Assembly: GCF_001014615.2 (NCBI RefSeq)
Contig: NZ_LBCQ02000006.1
Location: forward strand, 186,001 to 250,000
DNA from: Aquamicrobium sp. LC103
Lineage (GTDB): Bacteria > Pseudomonadota > Alphaproteobacteria > Rhizobiales > Rhizobiaceae
Reading direction: 5' to 3'
Length of the DNA: 64,000 bases
A program made the position numbers and the translations under genes. The notes under the pieces are model-generated. The model searched no databases, was not told the DNA's origin, and saw only the letters and a list, made by a program, of their open reading frames with translations. This document shows positions 31,781 through 41,896 of this stretch, piece by piece. How positions within the stretch are numbered: position 1 is the stretch's first letter; each line of letters begins with the position of its first letter.

Positions 31781-33559
31781 TCATAGGTCGAAGAAGAAGT
31801 AGATCGCGAAGCAGGTGGCGATTCCGACGAGAATGTTCATCGGAATGCCGATCTTGAGGAAGTCGGCGAAACGGTAGTTGCCGGCGCCGTAGACCAGCGT
31901 GTTGGTCTGGTAGCCGATCGGCGTGGCGAAGCTTGCGCTCGCCCCCATCATCACGGCGATCAGGAACGGGCGCGGATCGACGCCCAATTGCGCTGCCAAG
32001 CCGATGGCGATGGGTGCCACGAGCACCGCAACGGCGTTGTTCGTCACCACTTCCGTCAGGATCGAGGTGATCGCGTAGACAACCACCAGGGTCACGAAGG
32101 GGGACATGCCGGCCAGATGCGGCGTCACGCTCTCGACGATCAACTGCACGCCGCCTGATTTCTCCACGCCCGCACCGATGATCAGCATCGCGAAGATCAG
32201 CACGAGCACCGAGCCGTCGATCGATCCCCACGCCTCGTCATTGTCGATGCAGCGCAGGACGAGGATCGCCGCGACCGCCAGCATCGCCAGGATGCCGATG
32301 TCCATGACGTCGAGCGCCGCCAGAAGCACGACGACGCCGAGGGCGAAAAGCGCGATCGGCGCCTTGCCGCGCCTGTAGGGCCGCGCGCTCGGGCGCGAGA
32401 TCGAGACGAGGTCGGCATCCTCGGTCAGTGCCTCGAAATTGTCGGGAGGCCCTTCCAGGAGCAGCTTGTCGGCCGGACGCAGCCTCACGCCTTCGAGGTC
32501 TGGTCCCGGAACGTGGCGGTGACGGTGCGCGCCGAGGACGCGGATGCCGTATCGCCGGCCGAGCGGCAGGTCGACGAGCCTCTCGCCGGCGGTGGCGCGG
32601 TGCGGGGCGACCACCGCCTCCACCGCGACCGTCTCGCCGCTGCGCTCCTGCCCGCGCCGCAGCCCGACGCGCAGGCCTGCCTTCTCGTTAAGGGTCAGGA
32701 TTTCCGAGGTGGTCGCGGCGATGATGAGCGAATCACCCTTCTTCATGGTGCGCTCGCCGACATCCTCGCGGATCACCTCGTTACCGGTCCTCAATCCGAG
32801 GATCCGCAGTCCGGACCGCTTGAAATCGCCGATCGCGCCGATCTTGCTCTGGGTGTATTTCCCCTCGGACCGCACCGTGAGCTCGGAAAGGAATTCCGCC
32901 TCGTTGCCGACCGACGCCTCGCCTTCCGAACGGCGATCGGGCAGCAGGAAACGGCCGAAGAGGAGCATGACCAGCGTTCCCGTGATCGCGGCGACGATGC
33001 CGACCGGCGTGATCTCGAAGATCGAGAACGGCGCGAGCCCGGAGCTGCGCGCGACGCCGTCGACCAGGAGGTTGGTCGACGTGCCGATGAGCGTGCAGGT
33101 GCCGCCCAGGATCGCCGCATAGGAAATCGGTATCAGCAGCCGCGTCGCGGCAATGTCGAGGCTTCGCGCAAACCGGAAGACGATCGGGATGAGGACGAGA
33201 ACGACCGGCGTGTTGTTCATGAAGGCGGATGTGATGACCGCTCCAAAAAGCAGGACTGCGATGGCGATGGAGGGATGCCTGGCGACCCGCCCCAACAGCG
33301 CGTCCGCCATGCTTTCCAGCACTCCGGTGCGCACCAGCGCACCCGAAAGCACGAACATCGCCGCGATCGTGATGGGAGCCGGGTTGGAAAAGACCGCCAT
33401 CGCGTCGTCCGGCGAAACCAGCCCGAGGAGGATGAAGACCGCCGCGCCGGCCGACGCAACCACCTCCGGCGGGTAGCGCTCCATGATGAAGGCCGCCAGC
33501 AGCACGACGAGCAGACCGAGAGCGATGTAGGGCTGATATGCGCTCAGGAACGCTTCCAT
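31781..33559 (-). CDS. DASS/SLC13-type anion transporter with RCK_C domains
   Basis: A 592-residue membrane transporter. Two halves of membrane spans (about 10-200 and 400-590) surround a soluble region (about 210-390) holding two TrkA_C (RCK_C) repeats. Each half has the helical-hairpin Asn-Thr signature: GTSTNLLVDG and TPIGYQTNTL. This architecture is typical of sulfate or dicarboxylate transporters (SLC13-like, CitMHS-like). The substrate is not resolved. Stop faces the aminotransferase stop with 9 bases between. Confidence 0.88.
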   Translation of the reverse strand: MEAFLSAYQPYIALGLLVVLLAAFIMERYPPEVVASAGAAVFILLGLVSPDDAMAVFSNPAPITIAAMFVLSGALVRTGVLESMADALLGRVARHPSIAIAVLLFGAVITSAFMNNTPVVLVLIPIVFRFARSLDIAATRLLIPISYAAILGGTCTLIGTSTNLLVDGVARSSGLAPFSIFEITPVGIVAAITGTLVMLLFGRFLLPDRRSEGEASVGNEAEFLSELTVRSEGKYTQSKIGAIGDFKRSGLRILGLRTGNEVIREDVGERTMKKGDSLIIAATTSEILTLNEKAGLRVGLRRGQERSGETVAVEAVVAPHRATAGERLVDLPLGRRYGIRVLGAHRHRHVPGPDLEGVRLRPADKLLLEGPPDNFEALTEDADLVSISRPSARPYRRGKAPIALFALGVVVLLAALDVMDIGILAMLAVAAILVLRCIDNDEAWGSIDGSVLVLIFAMLIIGAGVEKSGGVQLIVESVTPHLAGMSPFVTLVVVYAITSILTEVVTNNAVAVLVAPIAIGLAAQLGVDPRPFLIAVMMGASASFATPIGYQTNTLVYGAGNYRFADFLKIGIPMNILVGIATCFAIYFFFDL

Positions 33560-33751
33560 GTCCTCGTCGGTCTCCTGGCAAAAACGCGAACGCGCTTTCT
33601 AGCACGGACGAACCGTTCGGAAAGACGGTGTTGAGCGGTCCGGGCTGAAATTAACAGGGTCGTCGCGGATAGGTTGCGCGGGAGGCGGGACTTTTTTGAA
33701 GCCACCGTCCGGTTCTATCGGGGAAATGATCGCCGGGGGTCCGCGAAGAAA

Positions 33752-33773
33752 GGGCGGTCATTGGCGACCGCCC
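33752..33773 (-). terminator. Hairpin with T-rich tail on the minus strand, possible attenuator
   Basis: GGGCGGTC (33752-33759) and GACCGCCC (33766-33773) pair perfectly. On the minus strand the stem is followed by TTTCTTC. It lies about 190 bases before the transporter start, so if the transporter is transcribed from beyond it, this could attenuate; alternatively it ends a small unannotated transcript. No poly-T follows on the plus strand. Confidence 0.4.
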
Positions 33774-33881
33774 CTCATCCGGACCAAGCTTGGGAGGAGG
33801 AAAAGCCGATCCGACATCCTGCAGTTTGAACCCGCTTTCTTAACAAGCCGTTAACGATGCGAGCATGCGGAATTCGGGATT

Positions 33882-33915
33882 TTTGCAGTTGCGGCGCCAA
33901 TTTTTACACTGCAAA
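33882..33915. promoter_or_regulatory. Inverted repeat before tetR, candidate autoregulatory operator
   Basis: TTTGCAGT (33882-33889) and ACTGCAAA (33908-33915) are perfect 8-bp inverted copies with an 18-base spacer. They end 27 bases before the tetR start. TetR regulators commonly bind palindromes over their own promoter; arm spacing is long for one dimer, so two dimers or chance are possible. Confidence 0.45.
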
Positions 33916-33942
33916 GATCGCAATGAAGACCGAGGAGCAGCC

Positions 33943-34566
33943 ATGGTAGAATCGGGCACCGAAAAGCCGCGCAAGACCGCGTATCATCATGGGGACTTGC
34001 GCGCGACCCTGCTCAGGGCCGCCGAGGAGGAGCTTGACGAACGCGGCATCGAAGGCTTCACCCTGCGCGGCTGCGCCAAGCGTGCCGGCGTCTCGCACGC
34101 CGCACCAACGCATCATTTCGGGGACGCAAACGGACTCCTGACCGCACTGGCGGCGGTCGGCTTCGAACGCTTCCTCGAAGTACAGACGCGCGTCCAGGCC
34201 GAAGCCGGAGCGGATGCCCGTGCGCGACACACCGCCGCCGGCCTTGGCTACATCCGCTTCGCGCTGGAAAACCCGGAGCTGTTCAGGCTGATGTTCTCGT
34301 CGCGTCGCGCGGACTTTTCCGACGCGGCCCTGCAGAAGACAGCCATGCAAAGCTTCGATGCGCTCCTGGGCAGCATTGCCGCCCTGCGCGGCGTGAACCC
34401 GCGCGAGGACCAGCCGGCCATGCTCGACGTGCTGGCTTCCTGGGCGCTGGCGCACGGGCTCTCCGATCTTCTCCTTTCGGGCCGCATGTTGACGCTGGCC
34501 GACATGCCCGGGGAGACGCGGGAAAGAACCCTTGCCGAGATATTCACCCGCTCGTTGCGGGATTGA
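33943..34566 (+). CDS. TetR/AcrR-family transcriptional regulator
   Basis: A 207-residue TetR protein. The N-terminal helix-turn-helix includes AYHHGDLRATLLRAAEEEL and GCAKRAGVSHAAPTHHFG; a TetR_C-type ligand domain (about 85-200) follows with LGYIRFALENPELFRLMF, a pattern of the TetR_C_25/WHG group. ATG 33943 has GAGGAG ahead. It is divergent from the transporter gene, a possible target. Confidence 0.92.
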   Translation: MVESGTEKPRKTAYHHGDLRATLLRAAEEELDERGIEGFTLRGCAKRAGVSHAAPTHHFGDANGLLTALAAVGFERFLEVQTRVQAEAGADARARHTAAGLGYIRFALENPELFRLMFSSRRADFSDAALQKTAMQSFDALLGSIAALRGVNPREDQPAMLDVLASWALAHGLSDLLLSGRMLTLADMPGETRERTLAEIFTRSLRD

Positions 34567-34581
34567 GCGACGGGCTCTCTC

Positions 34582-35310
34582 CTACCAGGGAGAGTTGCCC
34601 GCCTGCACCGGTTCCGATTTAGCATCCGAAACCGTCGCCTCGATGTGGTCGACCAGGGCGTCGGGAAGGCTCAGCCGTCCGGCGAGCAGGTCGAGATAGC
34701 CGCGCTCGGCGCGGGTTTCCGGCTCGATCGCGATGCGCGAGGCGGTGTAGAGCTCGACCTTCTGCGCTTCCGTCTTGGCCGAAGCGATCAGATCGTCGAG
34801 GTCAACCGGCTTCTCGAGCTCCGCCAAAAGGAACTTTTCGGCATCCGAACCCACGCCCGACTGGCCCAGCCTGTCGGCGATCTTGCTGCGCTCGGCGTCG
34901 TCGATGTGGCCGTCGGCGCGGGCGGCGGCGATCATCGCCCGGACGATAACCAGGGCGAATTCGGCCTCGCCTTGCGGCGCCTGCGCGGGATGAAAGCTTG
35001 TATCTTCCGGCGGCGGCAGCAATTCCGGCTCGGCCGATTTCTGCGCGCCCGGCTCCTTGCCGGCCTGATAGTTCTGATAGGCCTTGTAGGCGAGGCCGGC
35101 GACGGCGGCGAGACCGCCGATCTTGACCGCGGATTTGGTGACGGACCTGCCAGCGCCCGTCCCCAGGAGAATTGCCGCCAGCGCGCCCGTGGCAAGCGGA
35201 TTGTCCTTGGCCATCTGCACGGCCTTGCCGGCCGTGTCGCGCACGGTCGTTTCCGCGCCCGGAACCTTCGAGCCGAGCAGATCATCAAGCAATTTCTTGG
35301 GGTCGAGCAT
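34582..35310 (-). CDS. DUF533 protein with TerB-like domain
   Basis: A 242-residue protein. Residues 1-30 (LDPKKLLDDLLG) begin a DUF533 region; a glycine/alanine-rich hydrophobic stretch (about 38-82, LATGALAAILLGTGAG, KIGGLAAVAGLAYKAY) may insert in the membrane. The C-terminal half (about 115-230) has IAAARADGHIDDAERSKI, the TerB-like acidic helix pair that may bind metal. Its role is unknown. Its 3' end overlaps a small hairpin shared with the tail of tetR. Confidence 0.85.
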   Translation of the reverse strand: MLDPKKLLDDLLGSKVPGAETTVRDTAGKAVQMAKDNPLATGALAAILLGTGAGRSVTKSAVKIGGLAAVAGLAYKAYQNYQAGKEPGAQKSAEPELLPPPEDTSFHPAQAPQGEAEFALVIVRAMIAAARADGHIDDAERSKIADRLGQSGVGSDAEKFLLAELEKPVDLDDLIASAKTEAQKVELYTASRIAIEPETRAERGYLDLLAGRLSLPDALVDHIEATVSDAKSEPVQAGNSPW

Positions 35311-35419
35311 TGCGGGGCCTCCGTCGGGTCAAACAGGCGTTCTGCCTGCGCATCTTGATGGTGCCTTGCAGAAGTAGGCAGCCGATCAAGACATTACAAT
35401 GACATGAGATATAGGAAGA

Positions 35420-36349
35420 TCAACGCCCTATGTGGCGTCGGTCGCCGCGACTTTGGGCGAGCTTCACCTGTTTGTGCCGCTCGGCATAACGGGCGCGATC
35501 CGCCTCGCTGCGGCTGCCATGGCAATGCGCGCAGGATACGCCCTCGACATAGAGTGGCGATATCCGGTCCGCGCGCGTCAGCGGATGACGGCAGGCGCGG
35601 CACAGCTCGGCATCACCCTCGGCAAGCCCATGCGATACCGAAACGCGCTCGTCGAAGACGAAGCATTCGCCTTCCCAGAGGCTGTCCTGGGCAGGCACTT
35701 CCTCGAGATATTTCAGGATGCCGCCCTTGAGGTGGAAGACGTCGTCCACGCCGAGCGACTTCACATAGGCCGTGGCCTTCTCGCAGCGGATGCCCCCGGT
35801 GCAGAACATCGCCACCTTGCGCCCGGCAAGGTCGCCGCGATGCTGCTCGACCCACTCGGGAAACTCGCGAAAGCTTCTGGTTCCCGGATCGACGGCGTTG
35901 CGGAACGTGCCGATCGCCACTTCGTAGTCGTTGCGGGTGTCGATCAATATGGTGTCGGGATCGGCCAGAAGCGCGTTCCATTCGGACGGCGCCACATAGG
36001 TGCCCGCGCTTCGCTCGGGGTCGACATCCTCGACGCCCATGGTCACGATCTCCTTCTTGAGCCGCACCTTCATGCGGTGGAAGGGCATAGCCGCGGCGGC
36101 GCTGAACTTGACGTCCAGCTCGCCGAGTTCCGGCATCGAACGGAGATGGGCGACGAGTTCGTCGATCGCCTCCGGGGTGCCGGCGACGGTTCCGTTGATG
36201 CCCTCATGCGCAAGCAGCAGCGTTCCGCGGATGCCGAGCCGGTCGCACAACGCCAACAGCGGTTCGCGCAGCGCGCGCCACCGCTCCAGCCGAACGAATC
36301 GGTAGAGGGCAGCGACCCGGAACATGTTTGCGGACGTGGATGAATTCAT
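35420..36349 (-). CDS. trhO: tRNA uridine(34) hydroxylase TrhO (rhodanese-like)
   Basis: A 309-residue UPF0176/TrhO protein, which forms 5-hydroxyuridine at position 34 of some tRNAs. The order is an N-terminal acylphosphatase-like domain (about 10-100), then rhodanese domain with catalytic Cys183 in [11 protein letters not shown], then a C-terminal Cys pair set (CRAC, CAHC) typical of the family. The start is set at ATG 36349; twelve extra upstream residues are possible, and neither start has a strong ribosome site. Confidence 0.92.
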   Translation of the reverse strand: MNSSTSANMFRVAALYRFVRLERWRALREPLLALCDRLGIRGTLLLAHEGINGTVAGTPEAIDELVAHLRSMPELGELDVKFSAAAAMPFHRMKVRLKKEIVTMGVEDVDPERSAGTYVAPSEWNALLADPDTILIDTRNDYEVAIGTFRNAVDPGTRSFREFPEWVEQHRGDLAGRKVAMFCTGGIRCEKATAYVKSLGVDDVFHLKGGILKYLEEVPAQDSLWEGECFVFDERVSVSHGLAEGDAELCRACRHPLTRADRISPLYVEGVSCAHCHGSRSEADRARYAERHKQVKLAQSRGDRRHIGR

Positions 36350-36506
36350 GGCGCGGCATGTACGATCTTGCGCGAGATCGCGCAACCATCGGCAGATTCC
36401 CGAACGAAATCAACGGTGGCAACGCGAGCGTCGAGAATCTTCCCGACAAATTCGTCCACGGGTATGCCGGGCGCCACGACAATCGGCTTCCGAACGGAGG
36501 CTTCAG

Positions 36507-37403
36507 ATGTTTTCACAGGCAGTTTTCAAGGAGATGGAAATCGCGGCGCGCCGGCTCGGCGTCGAACCGGCCGCGATCGCCGCCATTGCCCATGCCGAAA
36601 CCGGTGGCAAGACACATGCGATCGTCAATGGCAGGGCCGAGCCGCTGATCAGGTTCGAGAGCCATTATTTCGATCGGCGGCTTTCCGGCGCCAGGCGCGA
36701 CCGCGCGCGCCGCGAGGGCGTTTCCTCGCCCATCGCCGGAGCGATCGCAAATCCTCCGAGCCAAACGTCGCGGTGGCGATTGCTGCGGCTCGCCGCCGGG
36801 ATCGACCATAAGGCCGCCCATGAATCCGTATCCTGGGGCATGGGGCAGGTGATGGGCGCACATTGGGCGTGGCTCGGCTACGGCAGCGTCGATCAACTGG
36901 TCGAAACCGCCCGTTCCGGCGTTGCCGGGCAGTTGGAGCTGATGGTGCGGTATATCGAAAAGGCCGGCCTTTCGCCTGCCCTGCGCGACAGGAACTGGAC
37001 CGCCTTTGCCCGGCGCTACAATGGCCCCGACTACAGGAAGAATGCATATCACACCAAGCTTGCTCGCGCCTATGCGCGCTATGCGTCGGTGAGCGCGGCC
37101 TCGATCCCATCGCAGTCGCTGCGGCGCGGCGCGCGCGGCGACACGGTCAGCAAGCTGCAGGCGGCACTCGTCGCGAAGGGAGCCGAAATCACCGTCGACG
37201 GCATTTTCGGCCACGCGACCGCTGCGGCTGTGAAGGCGTTTCAGAGAGAAAACGGCCTGACGGAAGACGGAATTGCGGGCCCTCGGACCTTGTCGATCCT
37301 ATATCGGGAAAACTCAGCCGAAGGCAGCCTTCCATCCTTTCTGGGCAGACTGCTTGCCCGGCTGACGCGGCGATGGTTTGATGGCGCGGCGCGCGTCTCC
37401 TGA
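36507..37403 (+). CDS. Phage-type N-acetylmuramidase with peptidoglycan-binding domain
   Basis: A 298-residue muralytic enzyme. The N-terminal DUF3380-type muramidase (about 1-185) has LIRFESHYFDRRL, with the likely catalytic Glu, and the segment WGMGQVMGAHWAWLGYGSVD. A PG_binding_1 repeat (about 205-265: LRRGARGDTVSKLQAAL, VDGIFGHATAAAVKAFQ) follows. No signal peptide is seen, as for phage endolysins, which rely on a holin; no holin or phage gene is nearby, so this may be a domesticated phage gene. ATG 36507 has ACGGAGG. Confidence 0.88.
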   Translation: MFSQAVFKEMEIAARRLGVEPAAIAAIAHAETGGKTHAIVNGRAEPLIRFESHYFDRRLSGARRDRARREGVSSPIAGAIANPPSQTSRWRLLRLAAGIDHKAAHESVSWGMGQVMGAHWAWLGYGSVDQLVETARSGVAGQLELMVRYIEKAGLSPALRDRNWTAFARRYNGPDYRKNAYHTKLARAYARYASVSAASIPSQSLRRGARGDTVSKLQAALVAKGAEITVDGIFGHATAAAVKAFQRENGLTEDGIAGPRTLSILYRENSAEGSLPSFLGRLLARLTRRWFDGAARVS

Positions 37404-37474
37404 TGAGATGGACAGCAGCAGGCCGCTTTGATAGACGCAGGACTAAATCGATTAGATACCGGATGGAACGACCG

Positions 37475-38125
37475 ATGACTACAATTGAGCAGAAGACCGA
37501 AAATCTCCTCGGGGTCCTGGAGGGGCAACCGGTCATCCCGGTGCTGAAGATTTCGCGCGTCGCGGACGCTGTCCCGCTCGCCCGGGCACTCGCCAGGGGC
37601 GGCCTTCCGGCGGTGGAGATCACCCTGCGTACGCCCGCCGCGCTCGAAGCGATAGAAGCGGTCGCTGCCGAGGTGCCCGAGGCGATCGTCGGAGCAGGCA
37701 CGATCCTCAATGGTGCGCAGTTCGCTGAGGCAGCCGCCGCCAAGGCCCGCTTCATCGTCAGCCCCGGCTCGACGGCGGAACTCCTTGAGGCCGCGAGTTC
37801 CTCGGACATTCCGCTCCTGCCGGGCGCCATCACGCCGGGCGAGATCATGGCCGCGCAGGCAGCCGGCTATTCCGTGCTGAAATTCTTCCCTGCCGAGCAG
37901 GCCGGCGGCGCGGCTTTCCTGAAGTCTCTCGCCTCGCCCTTCGCCGGCGTGAAGTTCTGCCCCACCGGCGGGATCGGCCCCGCCAATGCGGGCGACTATC
38001 TTTCGCTCGGCAACGTGGTCTGCGTCGGAGGTTCGTGGGTCGCGCCGGACGATCTGATCGCGGCCGGCAGGTGGGACGAGATCGCCGAGCTTGCCCGCGG
38101 GGCAGCCGGCATGGCGCGCCGCTGA
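37475..38125 (+). CDS. eda: 2-dehydro-3-deoxy-phosphogluconate aldolase
   Basis: A 216-residue class I KDPG/KHG aldolase of the Entner-Doudoroff pathway. Conserved parts: PVIPVLKI, the Glu of GLPAVEITLRT, the Schiff-base Lys in YSVLKFFPAE, and CPTGGIGPANA. ATG 37475 is preferred; another in-frame ATG lies four codons upstream. Length and motifs are complete. No edd or gluconate gene is adjacent. Confidence 0.95.
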   Translation: MTTIEQKTENLLGVLEGQPVIPVLKISRVADAVPLARALARGGLPAVEITLRTPAALEAIEAVAAEVPEAIVGAGTILNGAQFAEAAAAKARFIVSPGSTAELLEAASSSDIPLLPGAITPGEIMAAQAAGYSVLKFFPAEQAGGAAFLKSLASPFAGVKFCPTGGIGPANAGDYLSLGNVVCVGGSWVAPDDLIAAGRWDEIAELARGAAGMARR

Positions 38126-38139
38126 CGCGGCACGCTTTC

Positions 38140-40032
38140 CTAGTTGAACTTCGCCACCGAGAGGAAGGTAACGGCCTTGCCGGTGAAGCGGTTCGCGTCG
38201 GCCGTGTTCGTCGCGCCCTGCTGGAAACCGGCCGTGTAGACTTCACGCGGCGCCGTGCGCACGATGTTGTAGGCCATCGCGGGCATCCTGGTGCCTTCGG
38301 ACGCATTCGTCACGGATTCGGGCTGGAGAGCCCAGCGCGTAAGCTCGTGCTGCACCGGCACGACCATCGGCTTTGCCTCCGGTCGGGCCTGGTTGGCGCG
38401 CGGCTTGGCGGATTTCGCCGTGGTCCTGACGCCTGAATCGAGCGCGGCAACCGCATCCGAGCCGGCTTGACGGCCAAGCACCGCAACCCTGGGCGAAGCC
38501 TGCGAGGAAGCCTCGGCAAGCGCTCGTTCCTTCGCCGCGATGCTCGGCGCGACTTCGGACGTGGCGGCTGCACCGGCGCCGCTGGCTCCCACGATCTTGG
38601 CCGGAGAGGCATCGGGAAGCGACGCGAGAACGAAAACGTCCCCGTTCGAGGCATCGCTGCGCTCGGCATTCCGGCTTATCGCCGCGACCTCGACATTCTC
38701 GTCCGCGACATTCGCGGCCAGATCGACATTCGGGCGGGCTTCGGGCACCGGCGTGTTGTTGATCACGACGTCCGCCCTCGCTTCGGCCGCCGACATCGAC
38801 AGGAGCTCGGTGATCGCCTCGGACGCGACCGGGCGGTCGCCGCCTCCGGCGATCGCCGCGAGCGCGACATTGTCGGTCCCGGCATTCGCGTTCGCCTGCG
38901 CAACATTCGCGTTCTCCGCCGCGGGAGGCGAATAGCTCGGCCGGCGGGTCGGCAGCGGCACGTTGAGGGCAACCTGCGTTTCGGCGGGAACGTTCGGCAC
39001 CGCTTGTTGCGCGGCCGGCGCGGTGTCGAGCAAGATCGGTTCGCCGATCTCGACGCGCGGGCGGGGCGCCTCGCCCGGAACGGGAACCGCGCGGGCGGGA
39101 AGGGCCGCGATGATGGTTTCGGGCGTCTGCGGAGCCGGCGCCCGCTCGGGCGCGGCCACCGGAGCGGCGGGCGTGGGCACCGCGCGGGACGGAGCCGGCC
39201 GTGCCGACGCGGCCGCGACCTGCGGAGCGCTGTCCTCTTCCTCGTCGGCGCCGCCGCCGCGACCGAAGAGAGCCGCGAGAAGGCCGCTGCCGCCGCGCGA
39301 ATTGGGCGCGCTGGCGACCTGTACGCTCGCACCGGTGCGCTTGCGCTGCTCATAGGCGGCAAGGGCCTGATTGAAGCCCGGCAGCGGCTTGCCGTCGCTG
39401 GGCACGTGGATCGTCTTGCCGTCCGGGAACAAGGCGAGCAGTTCGCTGCGGCTCATGCGCGGCCAGGAGCGTACGTTGCCGACATCGAGATGGACGAAGG
39501 GCGATCCGGATTTCGGGTAATAGCCGACGCCGCCGCCCTCGGCCCTGAAGGCCGCGGCGCGCAACCTCGAAAGCGGCACGCCGGGAATGTAGAAATCCAT
39601 CGCCTTGCCAAGCGTGTGCTGGCTCTTCTCGGCCACGCCGGAACTGCGGCTGCGCAGCATCTTGTTGGTCGTCGGCGAGCGGTAGGCGGAAACGACGTGG
39701 ATGTAGTCTCGCGCGCCGACCGAGCGATAGACCTCCCAGACGAGGTCGAGCAGCCGCGGATCCATCTTGGCCGGCTCGTTGCGGCGCCAGTCGCGCAGGA
39801 AGCGGTTGATCTTCTGGAGCCCCGCGGCGTCGTAGCGCCCGTTGCGCTTGTAGGTGATCTCGGCCCGCTCCTTCGTATGGATGAAGTAGAGCTTGAGGCT
39901 GCGGGTCTCCGCGCTCGCATGGGCGGTGGCGCAGAGGGTCAACAGGAAGGCGAAAAATGTGCCCCCTAGCGCGTTCCGCCAGGAGAATCCATTCTTGCGT
40001 CCCCCATTTTCGGTCCGGTCGAAAATGATCAA
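38140..40032 (-). CDS. DUF882 (M15-like) peptidase with long disordered tail
   Basis: A 630-residue secreted protein. A signal peptide (about 20-42, GGTFFAFLLTLCATAHASA) precedes a DUF882 domain (about 45-215) with zinc ligands in SQHTLGKAMDF and FVHLDVG, the pattern of D-Ala-D-Ala-type M15 peptidases. Residues about 235-560 are Ala/Pro/Val rich and probably disordered, as in other Rhizobiales members, and the tail is unassigned. The start is TTG 40032, with no ATG matching the signal. It likely trims peptidoglycan peptides. Confidence 0.85.
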   Translation of the reverse strand: MIIFDRTENGGRKNGFSWRNALGGTFFAFLLTLCATAHASAETRSLKLYFIHTKERAEITYKRNGRYDAAGLQKINRFLRDWRRNEPAKMDPRLLDLVWEVYRSVGARDYIHVVSAYRSPTTNKMLRSRSSGVAEKSQHTLGKAMDFYIPGVPLSRLRAAAFRAEGGGVGYYPKSGSPFVHLDVGNVRSWPRMSRSELLALFPDGKTIHVPSDGKPLPGFNQALAAYEQRKRTGASVQVASAPNSRGGSGLLAALFGRGGGADEEEDSAPQVAAASARPAPSRAVPTPAAPVAAPERAPAPQTPETIIAALPARAVPVPGEAPRPRVEIGEPILLDTAPAAQQAVPNVPAETQVALNVPLPTRRPSYSPPAAENANVAQANANAGTDNVALAAIAGGGDRPVASEAITELLSMSAAEARADVVINNTPVPEARPNVDLAANVADENVEVAAISRNAERSDASNGDVFVLASLPDASPAKIVGASGAGAAATSEVAPSIAAKERALAEASSQASPRVAVLGRQAGSDAVAALDSGVRTTAKSAKPRANQARPEAKPMVVPVQHELTRWALQPESVTNASEGTRMPAMAYNIVRTAPREVYTAGFQQGATNTADANRFTGKAVTFLSVAKFN

Positions 40033-40236
40033 AACGAGTGGCCTTATCGGCTGTTGATTGCGTCCCCAGAACAGATGACTGGGCGTGATTTGCGCCCAAT
40101 AATCGATCCTAATGGTTAATCACCTCTTATTGAAGTCGGAATGCGGTAGGACCGTGGCGATATCGTGGCGCTTGTCCACAAAGGATTGCATGGTAAACGG
40201 TTGCCTAACGCCCGAAGAGCGCAATCGAACTCGCCG

Positions 40237-41748
<1,512 letters not shown>

Positions 41749-41896
41749 GGAACTTTCAGAAAATCTCGTTACTGTGAGGTCGCGTCGGATTGGTTCATCG
41801 TGGCACAGCCTCCTAAACAAGGGTTCAAAAAACCCGGTGAACAAATCCTTATGGCCGCGCAGCCCATCGCGCGGAGGGAAATACGAGGGAATGTGA

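Larger units (their letters stand above)
33560..33942. other. Divergent intergenic region between the transporter and tetR
   Basis: About 380 bases with no credible gene. It holds a perfect 8-bp hairpin at 33752-33773 and, near the tetR start, an inverted repeat at 33882-33915. Sequence at 33838-33880 is relatively AT rich (CTTAACAAGCCGTTAACG) and probably carries promoters for one or both genes. Nothing resembling an RNA gene or mobile element was seen. Confidence 0.6.
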
